From positions 1 through 64,000 of the forward strand of contig JACKKJ010000001.1 of NCBI GenBank assembly GCA_024236495.1: a stretch of DNA of 64,000 nt. Reading direction: 5' to 3'. Positions 1 through 6,798 of the stretch are shown one piece after another. Origin of the DNA: Paracoccaceae bacterium. Lineage in GTDB: Bacteria > Pseudomonadota > Alphaproteobacteria > Rhodobacterales > Rhodobacteraceae. Every line of letters starts with the position of its first letter. Position 1 is the first letter of the stretch. The notes beneath the pieces were generated by a model. The model searched no databases, had not been told where the DNA came from, and worked only from the letters and a program-made list of their open reading frames with translations. The translations under genes were made by a program, and so were the position numbers.

Positions 1-1
1 G

Positions 2-1300
2 GTGCTTTTGATGGCGGGGCTTCCCCTTGCCTTCGTGACCGGCGGCCTGGCCTGCGTCTTCCTGTTCCTGATGGGCGACGCGCGCGCGCTGAACATCGTG
101 CCTAGCCGTATCTTCCCCTTGATGACGAACTACCAGCTCTCGGCGATACCCCTGTTCATATTCATGGCCGCGATGCTCGAAAGGGCGGGGATCATCAACG
201 ACATGTTCGATGTGATCTACAAGGTTCTGGGCGGCGTGAAGGGGGGGCTCGCCTCTGCCACCATCATCGCCTCGACGATCCTTGCGGCGATGGTGGGCGT
301 GATCGGCGCGGCGGTCGTGACCATGGGCATCATTGCACTGCCGGCGATGCTCAAGCGCGGTTACGACCCGAAGATCGCCATGGGCTCGATCATGGCGGGC
401 GGCACGCTTGGTATCCTGATCCCGCCGTCGATCCTTGCGATCATCTACGCGGTCGTCGCCGAACAGTCGGTGGGGGAGCTTTTCATTGGCGCGGTCATTC
501 CCGGGCTGATGCTCTCGGGCCTCTACATCCTTTATGTGACTGTGCGCTGCTACATCAACCCCGATCTCGGTCCTCCGATCCCGGTCGAGGAGCGCATCTC
601 CACCCGTGAGAAGATGCACCTGATGGGCAAGATGTCGGCCCCGATCGCCCTGATCGTGGTGGTTCTGGGCGTGATCTTCTCGGGGGTGGCAACACCGGTC
701 GAGGCGGCGGGCATCGGCACTTTCGGCGCCTTCATCGTCGCGGCGATCCACCGCCGGCTCGACTGGCCGACGATCCGCGAGGCCTGCCTGACCACGCTGA
801 AGGCCAGCGCCATGGTTATCTGGATCATGTTCGGCGCGACGATCTTCGTCGGGCTCTATGTGCTGGAGGGCGGGCAGCAGTTCGTCCAGGAAACCATGCA
901 GGGCATGGGTCTTGGCCCCTGGGGCATCCTGATCGTGATGCAGATCATCCTGATCATTCTCGGGATGTTCCTTGATTGGGTGGGGATCTTGCTGCTTTGC
1001 GTGCCGATCTTCGTGCCGATCATCAAGGCACTGGGCGCGGCCGCCTTCGGCTTTGACAACACCGACGACCTGGTGCTGTGGTTCGGGGTGCTTTACCTCG
1101 TCAACATGCAGATGAGCTTCCTGTCGCCGCCCTTCGGCTACGCGCTTTTCTATCTGCGCGGGGTGGCCCCGGATTCGATCCCGATGAGCGACATCTTCCG
1201 CTCGGCGATCCCGTTCCTCCTCTTGCAGGTCGTGGGCCTCCTGATCTGCATGTTCTTCCCCGAGGTCATCACCTTCCTGCCGAACCTCGTCTACGGCTAG
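2..1300 (+). CDS. dctM: TRAP transporter large permease (DctM family), 5'-truncated
   Basis: Large membrane subunit of a tripartite ATP-independent periplasmic (TRAP) transporter, which imports carboxylates and similar acids using an ion gradient and a periplasmic binding protein. The visible protein of 432 residues is almost entirely hydrophobic helices, with the conserved GTLGILIPPSI stretch around residue 138 and a C-terminal FLSPPFGYALFYL stretch typical of the family. The first in-frame codon is a GTG at base 2, but the reading frame probably continues upstream of the window, so the true start is not seen. The small permease and binding protein would lie to the left. The substrate cannot be told from this subunit. 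A strong terminator follows within about 30 bases. Confidence 0.93.
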   Translation: MLLMAGLPLAFVTGGLACVFLFLMGDARALNIVPSRIFPLMTNYQLSAIPLFIFMAAMLERAGIINDMFDVIYKVLGGVKGGLASATIIASTILAAMVGVIGAAVVTMGIIALPAMLKRGYDPKIAMGSIMAGGTLGILIPPSILAIIYAVVAEQSVGELFIGAVIPGLMLSGLYILYVTVRCYINPDLGPPIPVEERISTREKMHLMGKMSAPIALIVVVLGVIFSGVATPVEAAGIGTFGAFIVAAIHRRLDWPTIREACLTTLKASAMVIWIMFGATIFVGLYVLEGGQQFVQETMQGMGLGPWGILIVMQIILIILGMFLDWVGILLLCVPIFVPIIKALGAAAFGFDNTDDLVLWFGVLYLVNMQMSFLSPPFGYALFYLRGVAPDSIPMSDIFRSAIPFLLLQVVGLLICMFFPEVITFLPNLVYG

Positions 1301-1329
1301 ACGAAGGCGCGATCGCAGGCACGCAAAGG

Positions 1330-1361
1330 AAAGGGCGCTTCCCCACCGGGAAGCGCCCTTT
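1330..1361. terminator. Bidirectional rho-independent terminator
   Basis: Perfect 14-bp stem (1330-1343 pairing with 1348-1361) with a 4-base CACC loop. It lies between the convergent TRAP permease and isocitrate dehydrogenase genes. The arms begin with AAA and end with TTT, so it can end transcription from both sides. Confidence 0.9.
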
Positions 1362-1385
1362 CTGTTTCACGGGGTGCCGTGCCGG

Positions 1386-3602
1386 TCAGCCGATGATGGC
1401 GTTCAGCGTGGCCGAAGGGCGCATGACCGCCGCCGTCTTGACGGGGTCGGTGTGGTAGTACCCGCCCAGATCGGCAGGCTTGCCCTGCACGGCGGCAAAC
1501 TCACCGGCGATCTTCGCCTCGTTCTCGCCAAGCGCCTTGGCGATCGGGGCGAAATGCGCGGCAAGCCCGGCATCGGCGGCCTGCGCGGCCAGCGCCTGTG
1601 CCCAGTAAAGCGCAAAGTAGAAGTGCGAATCCCGGGTGTCGGGCTGGCCAACCTTGCGTTCGGGCGACCGGTCGTTGTCGAGAATGCCCTGCGTCGCCTG
1701 ATCGACCGCATCGCCCAGAACCTGAGCGCGCGCATTGCCGGTCCGGTCGGCCAGATACTTGAAGCTTTCCCCGATCGCGCAGAACTCGCCCAGCGAATCC
1801 CAGCGCAGGTGGTTCTCCTCGACCAGCTGTTCGACATGCTTGGGCGCGGACCCGCCGGCGCCCGTCTCGAACATGCCGCCACCCTGCATCAGCTTCACGA
1901 TCGACAACATCTTGGCCGAGGTGCCAAGTTCGAGGATCGGGAACAGGTCGGTCAGGTAGTCGCGCAGCACGTTGCCGCTGACGGCGATGGAGTTTTCGCC
2001 CTTGCGGATCGTTTCAAGCGTGACGCGCACGGCCTGTGCCGGGGCGAGGATGCGGAACTTGTCGGCGACGCCCCTTGCGGCAAGGATCGGTTTCACATAG
2101 CGGATCAGCTCCGCGTCATGCGCGCGCGTTTCGTCCAGCCAGAAGATCGCCTGGCAGCCTTCCAGCCGCTGACGGTCGATGGCCAGTTGCACCCAGTCCT
2201 CGATCGGGGCCTTGCGGGTACTGGCGGACCGCCAGATGTCGCCCTTTTCCACCCGATGCTGGTGCAGCACGGTACCGTCCGACAGACGCATCCGCACGAT
2301 CCCGTCGGCCGCGATCTCAAAGGTCGTCGGGTGGGAACCGTATTCCTCGGCCTTCTGGGCCATCAGGCCCACGTTCTGCATCGTGCCCGCGGTACGCGGA
2401 TCCAGCGCGCCGGTTTCCTTGAAATAGGCGATGGCTTCGGAAAAGACCCCCGCGTAGGAGCTGTCGGGGATCACGCAGTTGCTGTCGGCGGCCTTGCCGT
2501 CAGGGCCCCAGCCCTTGCCGCCGGCCCGGATCAGCGCCGGCATCGAGGCATCGACGATCACATCCGAGGGGACGTGCAGGTTGGTGATGCCCTTGTCCGA
2601 ATTCACCATGTAAAGCGGCGGGCGCGCGGCCAGCGTCGCCTCGATATCCGCCTCGATCGCGGCGTGATCGGGCATCTCGGCGACCCGTTCAAGCAGCGCG
2701 CCAAGGCCCGAATTCGGGTTGACGCCCGCGGCCGCCAGCGCCGGCCCGTGCTTGTCGAAGACCGGCTGCAGGAACGCGGTCACCGCATGGCCGAAGATGA
2801 TCGGGTCGGAGACCTTCATCATCGTCGCCTTGAGGTGGATGGAAAAGAGGGTTCCCTCGCGCTTGGTCGCGTCGATCTCGCCGGCCAGGAAATCCCTGAG
2901 CGCGCGGACCGACATGAAGGTCGCGTCGACGACCGTGCCCGCCGGCAGCTTCAGCCCGTCCTTCAGCACGCTGACGGTGCCGTCGGCGGCCTCGTGCTCG
3001 ATCCGGATCACGCTGTCGGCGGCCAGCGTCACCGAGGTTTCGTTGGCACGAAAATCGTTCGCCCCCATGGTGGACACGCGGGTCTTGCTGTCCGCCGACC
3101 AAGCGCCCATCGAATGCGGATGCGACCGGGCATAGGCCTTCACCGCCTTCGCGGCGCGACGGTCGGAGTTGCCTTCGCGCAGGACCGGGTTCACCGCCGA
3201 GCCCTTGATCGCGTCATAGCGGGCCCGCGCCTCGCGCTCCGCGTCCGTCGACGGCGCCTCGGGGTAATCCGGCACGTCGTAGCCCTGCCCCTGAAGTTCG
3301 CGGATCGCCTCGACCAGCTGCGGCACCGAGGCGGAGATGTTCGGCAGCTTGATGACATTCGCCGAAGGCGTCTTCACCAGTTCGCCAAGCACAGCCAGAT
3401 CGTCGGATTGCCGCTGCGCCTCGGACAGGCGTTCGGGAAAGGCCGCGATGATCCGCCCGGCAAGCGAGATGTCGCGCGTGCCGATGCTGATCCCGGCGGC
3501 GGCCGCGAAACTGCGCACGATCGGCAGCAGCGATGCAGAGGCCAGTTCGGGCGCCTCGTCAACCTTGGTGTAGATGATGTCGGGGGTGTCGGTCTGGGAC
3601 AT
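1386..3602 (-). CDS. icd: Isocitrate dehydrogenase, NADP-dependent, monomeric type
   Basis: Oxidatively decarboxylates isocitrate to 2-oxoglutarate with NADP in the TCA cycle. The protein is 738 residues, the usual length of the monomeric IDH family (about 740) and quite unlike the 400-residue dimeric enzyme. It opens with the family's TPDIIYTKVDEAP motif and contains the conserved SHPTTFE and NSDKGITNLHVPSDVIVD stretches, with CQAIFWLDETRAHD further on. I chose the ATG at 3602 because the family's N-terminus begins there; an upstream in-frame start at 3707 would add 35 unrelated residues. A pair of GTATAC hexamers sits 33-48 bases upstream of this start. Confidence 0.96.
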   Translation of the reverse strand: MSQTDTPDIIYTKVDEAPELASASLLPIVRSFAAAAGISIGTRDISLAGRIIAAFPERLSEAQRQSDDLAVLGELVKTPSANVIKLPNISASVPQLVEAIRELQGQGYDVPDYPEAPSTDAEREARARYDAIKGSAVNPVLREGNSDRRAAKAVKAYARSHPHSMGAWSADSKTRVSTMGANDFRANETSVTLAADSVIRIEHEAADGTVSVLKDGLKLPAGTVVDATFMSVRALRDFLAGEIDATKREGTLFSIHLKATMMKVSDPIIFGHAVTAFLQPVFDKHGPALAAAGVNPNSGLGALLERVAEMPDHAAIEADIEATLAARPPLYMVNSDKGITNLHVPSDVIVDASMPALIRAGGKGWGPDGKAADSNCVIPDSSYAGVFSEAIAYFKETGALDPRTAGTMQNVGLMAQKAEEYGSHPTTFEIAADGIVRMRLSDGTVLHQHRVEKGDIWRSASTRKAPIEDWVQLAIDRQRLEGCQAIFWLDETRAHDAELIRYVKPILAARGVADKFRILAPAQAVRVTLETIRKGENSIAVSGNVLRDYLTDLFPILELGTSAKMLSIVKLMQGGGMFETGAGGSAPKHVEQLVEENHLRWDSLGEFCAIGESFKYLADRTGNARAQVLGDAVDQATQGILDNDRSPERKVGQPDTRDSHFYFALYWAQALAAQAADAGLAAHFAPIAKALGENEAKIAGEFAAVQGKPADLGGYYHTDPVKTAAVMRPSATLNAIIG

Positions 3603-4027
3603 GAAAAGCCTGCCTTTGCTGCGTCGCTGCAATCGTATACTACAGTATACATTGATCGCCAAGCGTCCAATCCAGTTGATTTGCCACGGCGGTGCGGGAA
3701 AAGGCAACCGGCAGATCCCCCGGTCGGAAAGGCGACGGATGTCATATGACGACCATTTCGCGCGACGTCACGGGATCGCCGCCATATCGGTCAGGAATTC
3801 GATTGCGTTCAGAACGCCTTGCGAGTGTCCGCAATGCCCGGGTTACATGCGTATGGCAGGGACCGGAGCGTCCGGTGCAAATGGGCCTGGCCCCTCGCGC
3901 CCGCCCCCGGGGCTCGAACGATCGCCCGCATGATCATGCAAGGATGCCTCGTGGCGGCAGCGATGTAACCCCTGCGCGTGCACCGCCAACCGCGCAATGC
4001 CCGATTCGCGAACGAAAGGGACAGCGA
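3603..4027. other. Intergenic region upstream of icd, no gene recognised
   Basis: 425 bases between two minus-strand genes. Reading frames cross it but none has recognisable protein content. The icd-proximal part holds two GTATAC hexamers four bases apart (3635-3640 and 3645-3650), the likely promoter or operator area of icd. I see nothing else I can name. Confidence 0.5.
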
Positions 4028-4630
4028 TCAGACCAGCGCGCCCTGCTCGGCAAGCATCACGAGGTGCCGGCGATTGCGCGCGCCAAGCTTCTGGCAGATG
4101 CTGCGCGCGAAGCTTTTCACGGTACCTTCGCGCAAGCCGAAGCACACCGCAATTTCCTTGTTGCTGCGCCCGGCGCAAAGCTGCGCAAGCAGCGCCGTCT
4201 CTCGCCGCGTCAGGGCCGGCGATGCCGCGGGACGCGGTTCCGGGTCTTCGCTGACATACCGCGGCGTCGCGCCGGTCCTTACCAGCGAAAGCGCATCGAG
4301 CAGGCATTCGCCGCCAAGGCTTTTCGGCAAGACGGCGGATGCTCCGGCAGTCACCAGCGATTCAGCGGTCTCGGGCGAAACGAAGGTCTTGAGCAGGAGA
4401 ATCCTCGTTTCCGAACGGCTCTCCTTCAGCTTCATGATCACTTCTGCACGCGGCTGCGAGAGACCGTCGCAATCGAGGATGATGAAATCGGCCGCCAGTC
4501 CGTTCCTCAGCCGGCTCGCGATATCCACGGCATCCGCACATATCTCCACCTTGGCCGGGCTGTTCGCCTCTATGTAATTCGCCATGGCCTCGTCCATGAG
4601 CCTGAGACCTGTCGCCAGTAGAATCCGCAT
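4028..4630 (-). CDS. LuxR/NarL-type response regulator with degenerate receiver
   Basis: Two-domain DNA-binding regulator of 200 residues. Residues 1-120 have a receiver fold and residues about 137-195 a LuxR helix-turn-helix (LTRRETALLAQLCAGRSNKEIA, then EGTVKSFARSICQKLGARNR). In the receiver the usual acidic pair after the first strand is replaced (ILLATG rather than a DD pair). The phospho-acceptor-like Asp (ILDCDG) and a Lys in LPKSLGG remain, so normal Mg-dependent phosphorylation is doubtful. The ATG at 4630 is preceded by AAGGGTG; longer starts would add 71 unrelated residues. A 10-bp perfect palindrome CGACATGTCG lies 20 bases upstream at 4651-4660. It is a paralogue of the canonical regulator at 5404-6015 and probably part of the same circuit. 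Confidence 0.85.
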   Translation of the reverse strand: MRILLATGLRLMDEAMANYIEANSPAKVEICADAVDIASRLRNGLAADFIILDCDGLSQPRAEVIMKLKESRSETRILLLKTFVSPETAESLVTAGASAVLPKSLGGECLLDALSLVRTGATPRYVSEDPEPRPAASPALTRRETALLAQLCAGRSNKEIAVCFGLREGTVKSFARSICQKLGARNRRHLVMLAEQGALV

Positions 4631-4783
4631 ACTCGACACCCTTCTTAATTCGACATGTCGACCTTGATCGTGAAATGGGATCCAAATTAGGCAGGCAACG
4701 CCGACTGGCGGGCGCAATGGCATTGATGGATACATACAAAAGTATATTAATATCGCAAAAGGCTGATCTGGAAAATAAAGAAA

Positions 4784-4808
4784 CCCCGCCAACCCTGGGC
4801 CGGCGGGG
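4784..4808 (-). terminator. Rho-independent terminator of the small secreted protein gene
   Basis: On the minus strand a CCCCGCC/GGCGGGG stem (4802-4808 with 4784-4790) is followed by TTTCTTTATTTT. It lies 65 bases past the stop of the gene ending at 4874. Confidence 0.85.
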
Positions 4809-4873
4809 CATTCGAACTGACGTGACGTGCTGGCGAAGGGCACCTGGCCCCAGGCCGCGCGATCGGCGTCTTG

Positions 4874-5263
4874 TCAGTAGGTCATCGAGATATGTTCAAG
4901 GATCCCCTTGCTTCCGTCGACCGTCGACAAGCCCTGCCAGACATTTGCCTCGCGCGCATACCGGTCGATTGCCTTCCAGGTTTTCTGGCCCCAGACACCG
5001 TCAACGGGTCCGTCAAGGAAGTTCAGATCCGACAGTGCCGACTGCACGCGCAGCCTGTAGGCCACGGGCCGGGAATTGAAGGCGGCCTTCATCGCGGCGG
5101 AATCAAAGCTATCCGGGACTGGAACAGGGCTATAAGGAATAATGCCCGATTTCGAACCGATGATGAACATCAGGTCATGCCAGTAATCGGATTGCGAAGC
5201 CGAAGCGGAATTGACGGACATAACCAAAGCAACCGCAGAAATGGCAAATAGCTTGCGAATCAT
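4874..5263 (-). CDS. Secreted peptidoglycan-binding-like small protein
   Basis: A 129-residue protein with a clear signal peptide (MIRKLFAISAVALVMSVNSASA). The C-terminal half resembles a peptidoglycan-binding domain 1 repeat: RLRVQSALSDLNFLDGPVDG, then VWGQKTWKAIDRY, the usual pattern of helix, LGYYxGxxDGxxGxxT loop and helix. It is therefore probably periplasmic and wall-associated, with no catalytic domain. The ATG at 5263 has AGAGGTG seven bases upstream. The gene sits alone between two LuxR-type regulator genes, downstream of a set of palindromes (5328-5378) that look like regulator sites, and ends at its own terminator. It is probably a target of those regulators. Confidence 0.75.
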   Translation of the reverse strand: MIRKLFAISAVALVMSVNSASASQSDYWHDLMFIIGSKSGIIPYSPVPVPDSFDSAAMKAAFNSRPVAYRLRVQSALSDLNFLDGPVDGVWGQKTWKAIDRYAREANVWQGLSTVDGSKGILEHISMTY

Positions 5264-5327
5264 GGCGCACCTCTTTTGCCCCCACAGCAATTAAATCACG
5301 CCCACGCAATTTTGCATGTCACGCAAT

Positions 5328-5378
5328 GGGATATTCGAATATCCCTTGGCGGCGGAAGACTATCCTTTCGGATATCCC
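5328..5378. promoter_or_regulatory. Palindromic operator-like cluster between luxR-type genes
   Basis: Bases 5328-5345 form a perfect 18-bp palindrome, GGGATATTCGAATATCCC. The half-site (A/G)ATATCCC recurs at 5371-5378, 33 bases (about three helical turns) away, within another inverted repeat, TATCC-N4-GGATA (5361-5374). The group lies 65-115 bases upstream of the secreted protein start at 5263 and just past the stop of the regulator at 5404-6015. It is a likely binding array for one of the LuxR-type regulators, by inference from position and symmetry. Confidence 0.55.
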
Positions 5379-5403
5379 ACCCCCTCGACAGCGGTATTTC
5401 GGG

Positions 5404-6015
5404 TCAGATTGTGATGATGCCCCGGTCGCGCGCGATCATCGCGGCATGGGTGCGATTGCGCGCATCAAGCTTGCGGCAGATGCTTTTGACGTGGGCCTTG
5501 ATAGTCACTTCCTGCACGCCAAGTTCGAATGCGATGACCTTGTTCGCCTTGCCCTCGCAAACGCCGCGCAGAACACTGAGCTCGCGGGCGGAAAACAACC
5601 CGCTATTCTGGTCTTCACTTGCCTGGCTCATGAACTGGAAGGGGGCGTAAATCTCCCCCGCGGCCATGAAGCGGATCGCCTGGACCAGTGACTTGGCCCC
5701 CAGCGTCTTTGGCACGAAACCCGTGGCCCCCGAGGATATCGCGCTTTCGACGGTTTCGCGGGTCACGTTCCCGGACATCAGCGCAACCGCGCCGCCGTCA
5801 TTCGCGGCGATCACCTGCGCCAGTCCATCCAGACCGTTCATGCCCGGCATATGATAGTCGAGCAAGATGCAATCGAATGATCCCTCGGACCCGATCAGCT
5901 TCAGCGTCCCGGCGACATCGGAAGCCGATCGAACTTCCATGCCTTCCTGGTTCGCGATGAATGCGGCAAGGGTTTCAAGAACCAATGCATGATCGTCCGC
6001 AATAAGAACTTTCAT
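5404..6015 (-). CDS. LuxR/NarL-type response regulator, canonical receiver
   Basis: A 203-residue two-domain response regulator. The receiver has all the usual residues: acidic pair in LIADDH near residue 6, phospho-acceptor Asp in ILLDYHMPGMNG near 54, Ser in ALMSGN, and Lys in VPKTLG. The C-terminal LuxR helix-turn-helix is FSARELSVLRGVCEGKANKVIA with QEVTIKAHVKSICRKL. The ATG at 6015 begins the receiver; upstream starts would add unrelated sequence and the ribosome site is weak. It is divergent from the sulfite-oxidase-fold gene and hybrid kinase at 6221-9456, which is its likely phosphodonor since that kinase ends in an Hpt domain. Confidence 0.92.
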   Translation of the reverse strand: MKVLIADDHALVLETLAAFIANQEGMEVRSASDVAGTLKLIGSEGSFDCILLDYHMPGMNGLDGLAQVIAANDGGAVALMSGNVTRETVESAISSGATGFVPKTLGAKSLVQAIRFMAAGEIYAPFQFMSQASEDQNSGLFSARELSVLRGVCEGKANKVIAFELGVQEVTIKAHVKSICRKLDARNRTHAAMIARDRGIITI

Positions 6016-6220
6016 TCCGACAAAGCGTTTCCATGTTGTTCGCAAGGATCGTTCGTCTAAACATGGGCCTCGCATCGGCCATCCGCAAGCGCAAATCGTC
6101 CCCGTCGGGTTCTGCTAAAGCAGAGGAATATATACTTTCGCGCCATTGCTATGCAAAGTCGGATTGAGGCACACCTTTCGAGATTTGGAACATGGGTTCC
6201 TCAGGGCCAAAGATAAGAAC

Positions 6221-6745
6221 ATGAAACAGCAGAAATTTTGGCGTCTCCTCGCCACCGCAACCCTTCTGGCCGCAGCTTTCCCGGCAGGCGCGAATTCCCT
6301 TCCTCCGCTCAGCCCGCCGAAGGGAGAGGTGCTGTTGACGGTCTGCGGCAAGATCAAGGTACGCAACCAGGGCGACTGCGCCGCCTTCGATCTGGCAGAG
6401 ATCCGGTCCGTCGGCCCCGTGACGATGGAAACGACAACCATCTGGACGGATGGCATTCAGAAATTCGAAGGCGTTCCGCTGCGCGCCCTGTTGGAGCGCG
6501 TCGGCGCCGAGGGGCAGCACGTCTGGGCAGCGGCGGCCAATGACTACGGTGCGGATATTCCGCTGGTCGAAACCGAAACGGAAGCGCCGGTCATTGCCTA
6601 TCTCCTGAACGGCGAAGTGATGTCGCTGCGCGACAAGGGGCCACTTTGGATCGTCTATCCCTATGACGCCGATATCCGCTATCGTAGCGATGTTGCCTAT
6701 TCCCGGAGTGTCTGGCAGCTCGTGTCGCTCAACGTGACTGAGTGA
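6221..6745 (+). CDS. Secreted sulfite-oxidase-fold (molybdopterin-domain) protein, no obvious Mo-ligand Cys
   Basis: A 174-residue protein with a signal peptide (ATATLLAAAFPAGANS) and a single domain resembling the oxidoreductase molybdopterin-binding (SUOX) fold. Supporting pieces are FEGVPLRALLERVGA, the AAANDYGADIPL segment, and the RDKGPLWIVYPYD ending. In catalytic members a Cys before the GVPLxxLL element binds molybdenum; here that stretch reads METTTIWTDGIQKFEG, with no Cys. I infer a non-catalytic periplasmic domain, perhaps a ligand sensor. The ATG at 6221 gives a proper signal peptide. The stop TGA shares a base with an ATG of the following hybrid kinase frame, so the two are translationally linked and may form a sensory pair. 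Confidence 0.78.
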   Translation: MKQQKFWRLLATATLLAAAFPAGANSLPPLSPPKGEVLLTVCGKIKVRNQGDCAAFDLAEIRSVGPVTMETTTIWTDGIQKFEGVPLRALLERVGAEGQHVWAAAANDYGADIPLVETETEAPVIAYLLNGEVMSLRDKGPLWIVYPYDADIRYRSDVAYSRSVWQLVSLNVTE

Positions 6746-6798
6746 TGCTCGCGCCGTCGCCCGGTGCCGATCAAGACGCCGCCGTTGGAGAGCCACCG

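Noticed and set aside
3635..3650. icd as a full member of the MarR regulon
   Set aside because: Only the GTATAC core is shared; the flanking G and C and the -10/-35 arrangement of the four cluster sites are missing.
1374..3749. Open frame of about 790 codons antisense to icd
   Set aside because: Complement of the well-conserved isocitrate dehydrogenase; no recognisable domain.
3692..4621. Plus-strand frame across the icd-luxR spacer and the regulator gene
   Set aside because: No ribosome site and no domain; most of it is the complement of the degenerate response regulator.
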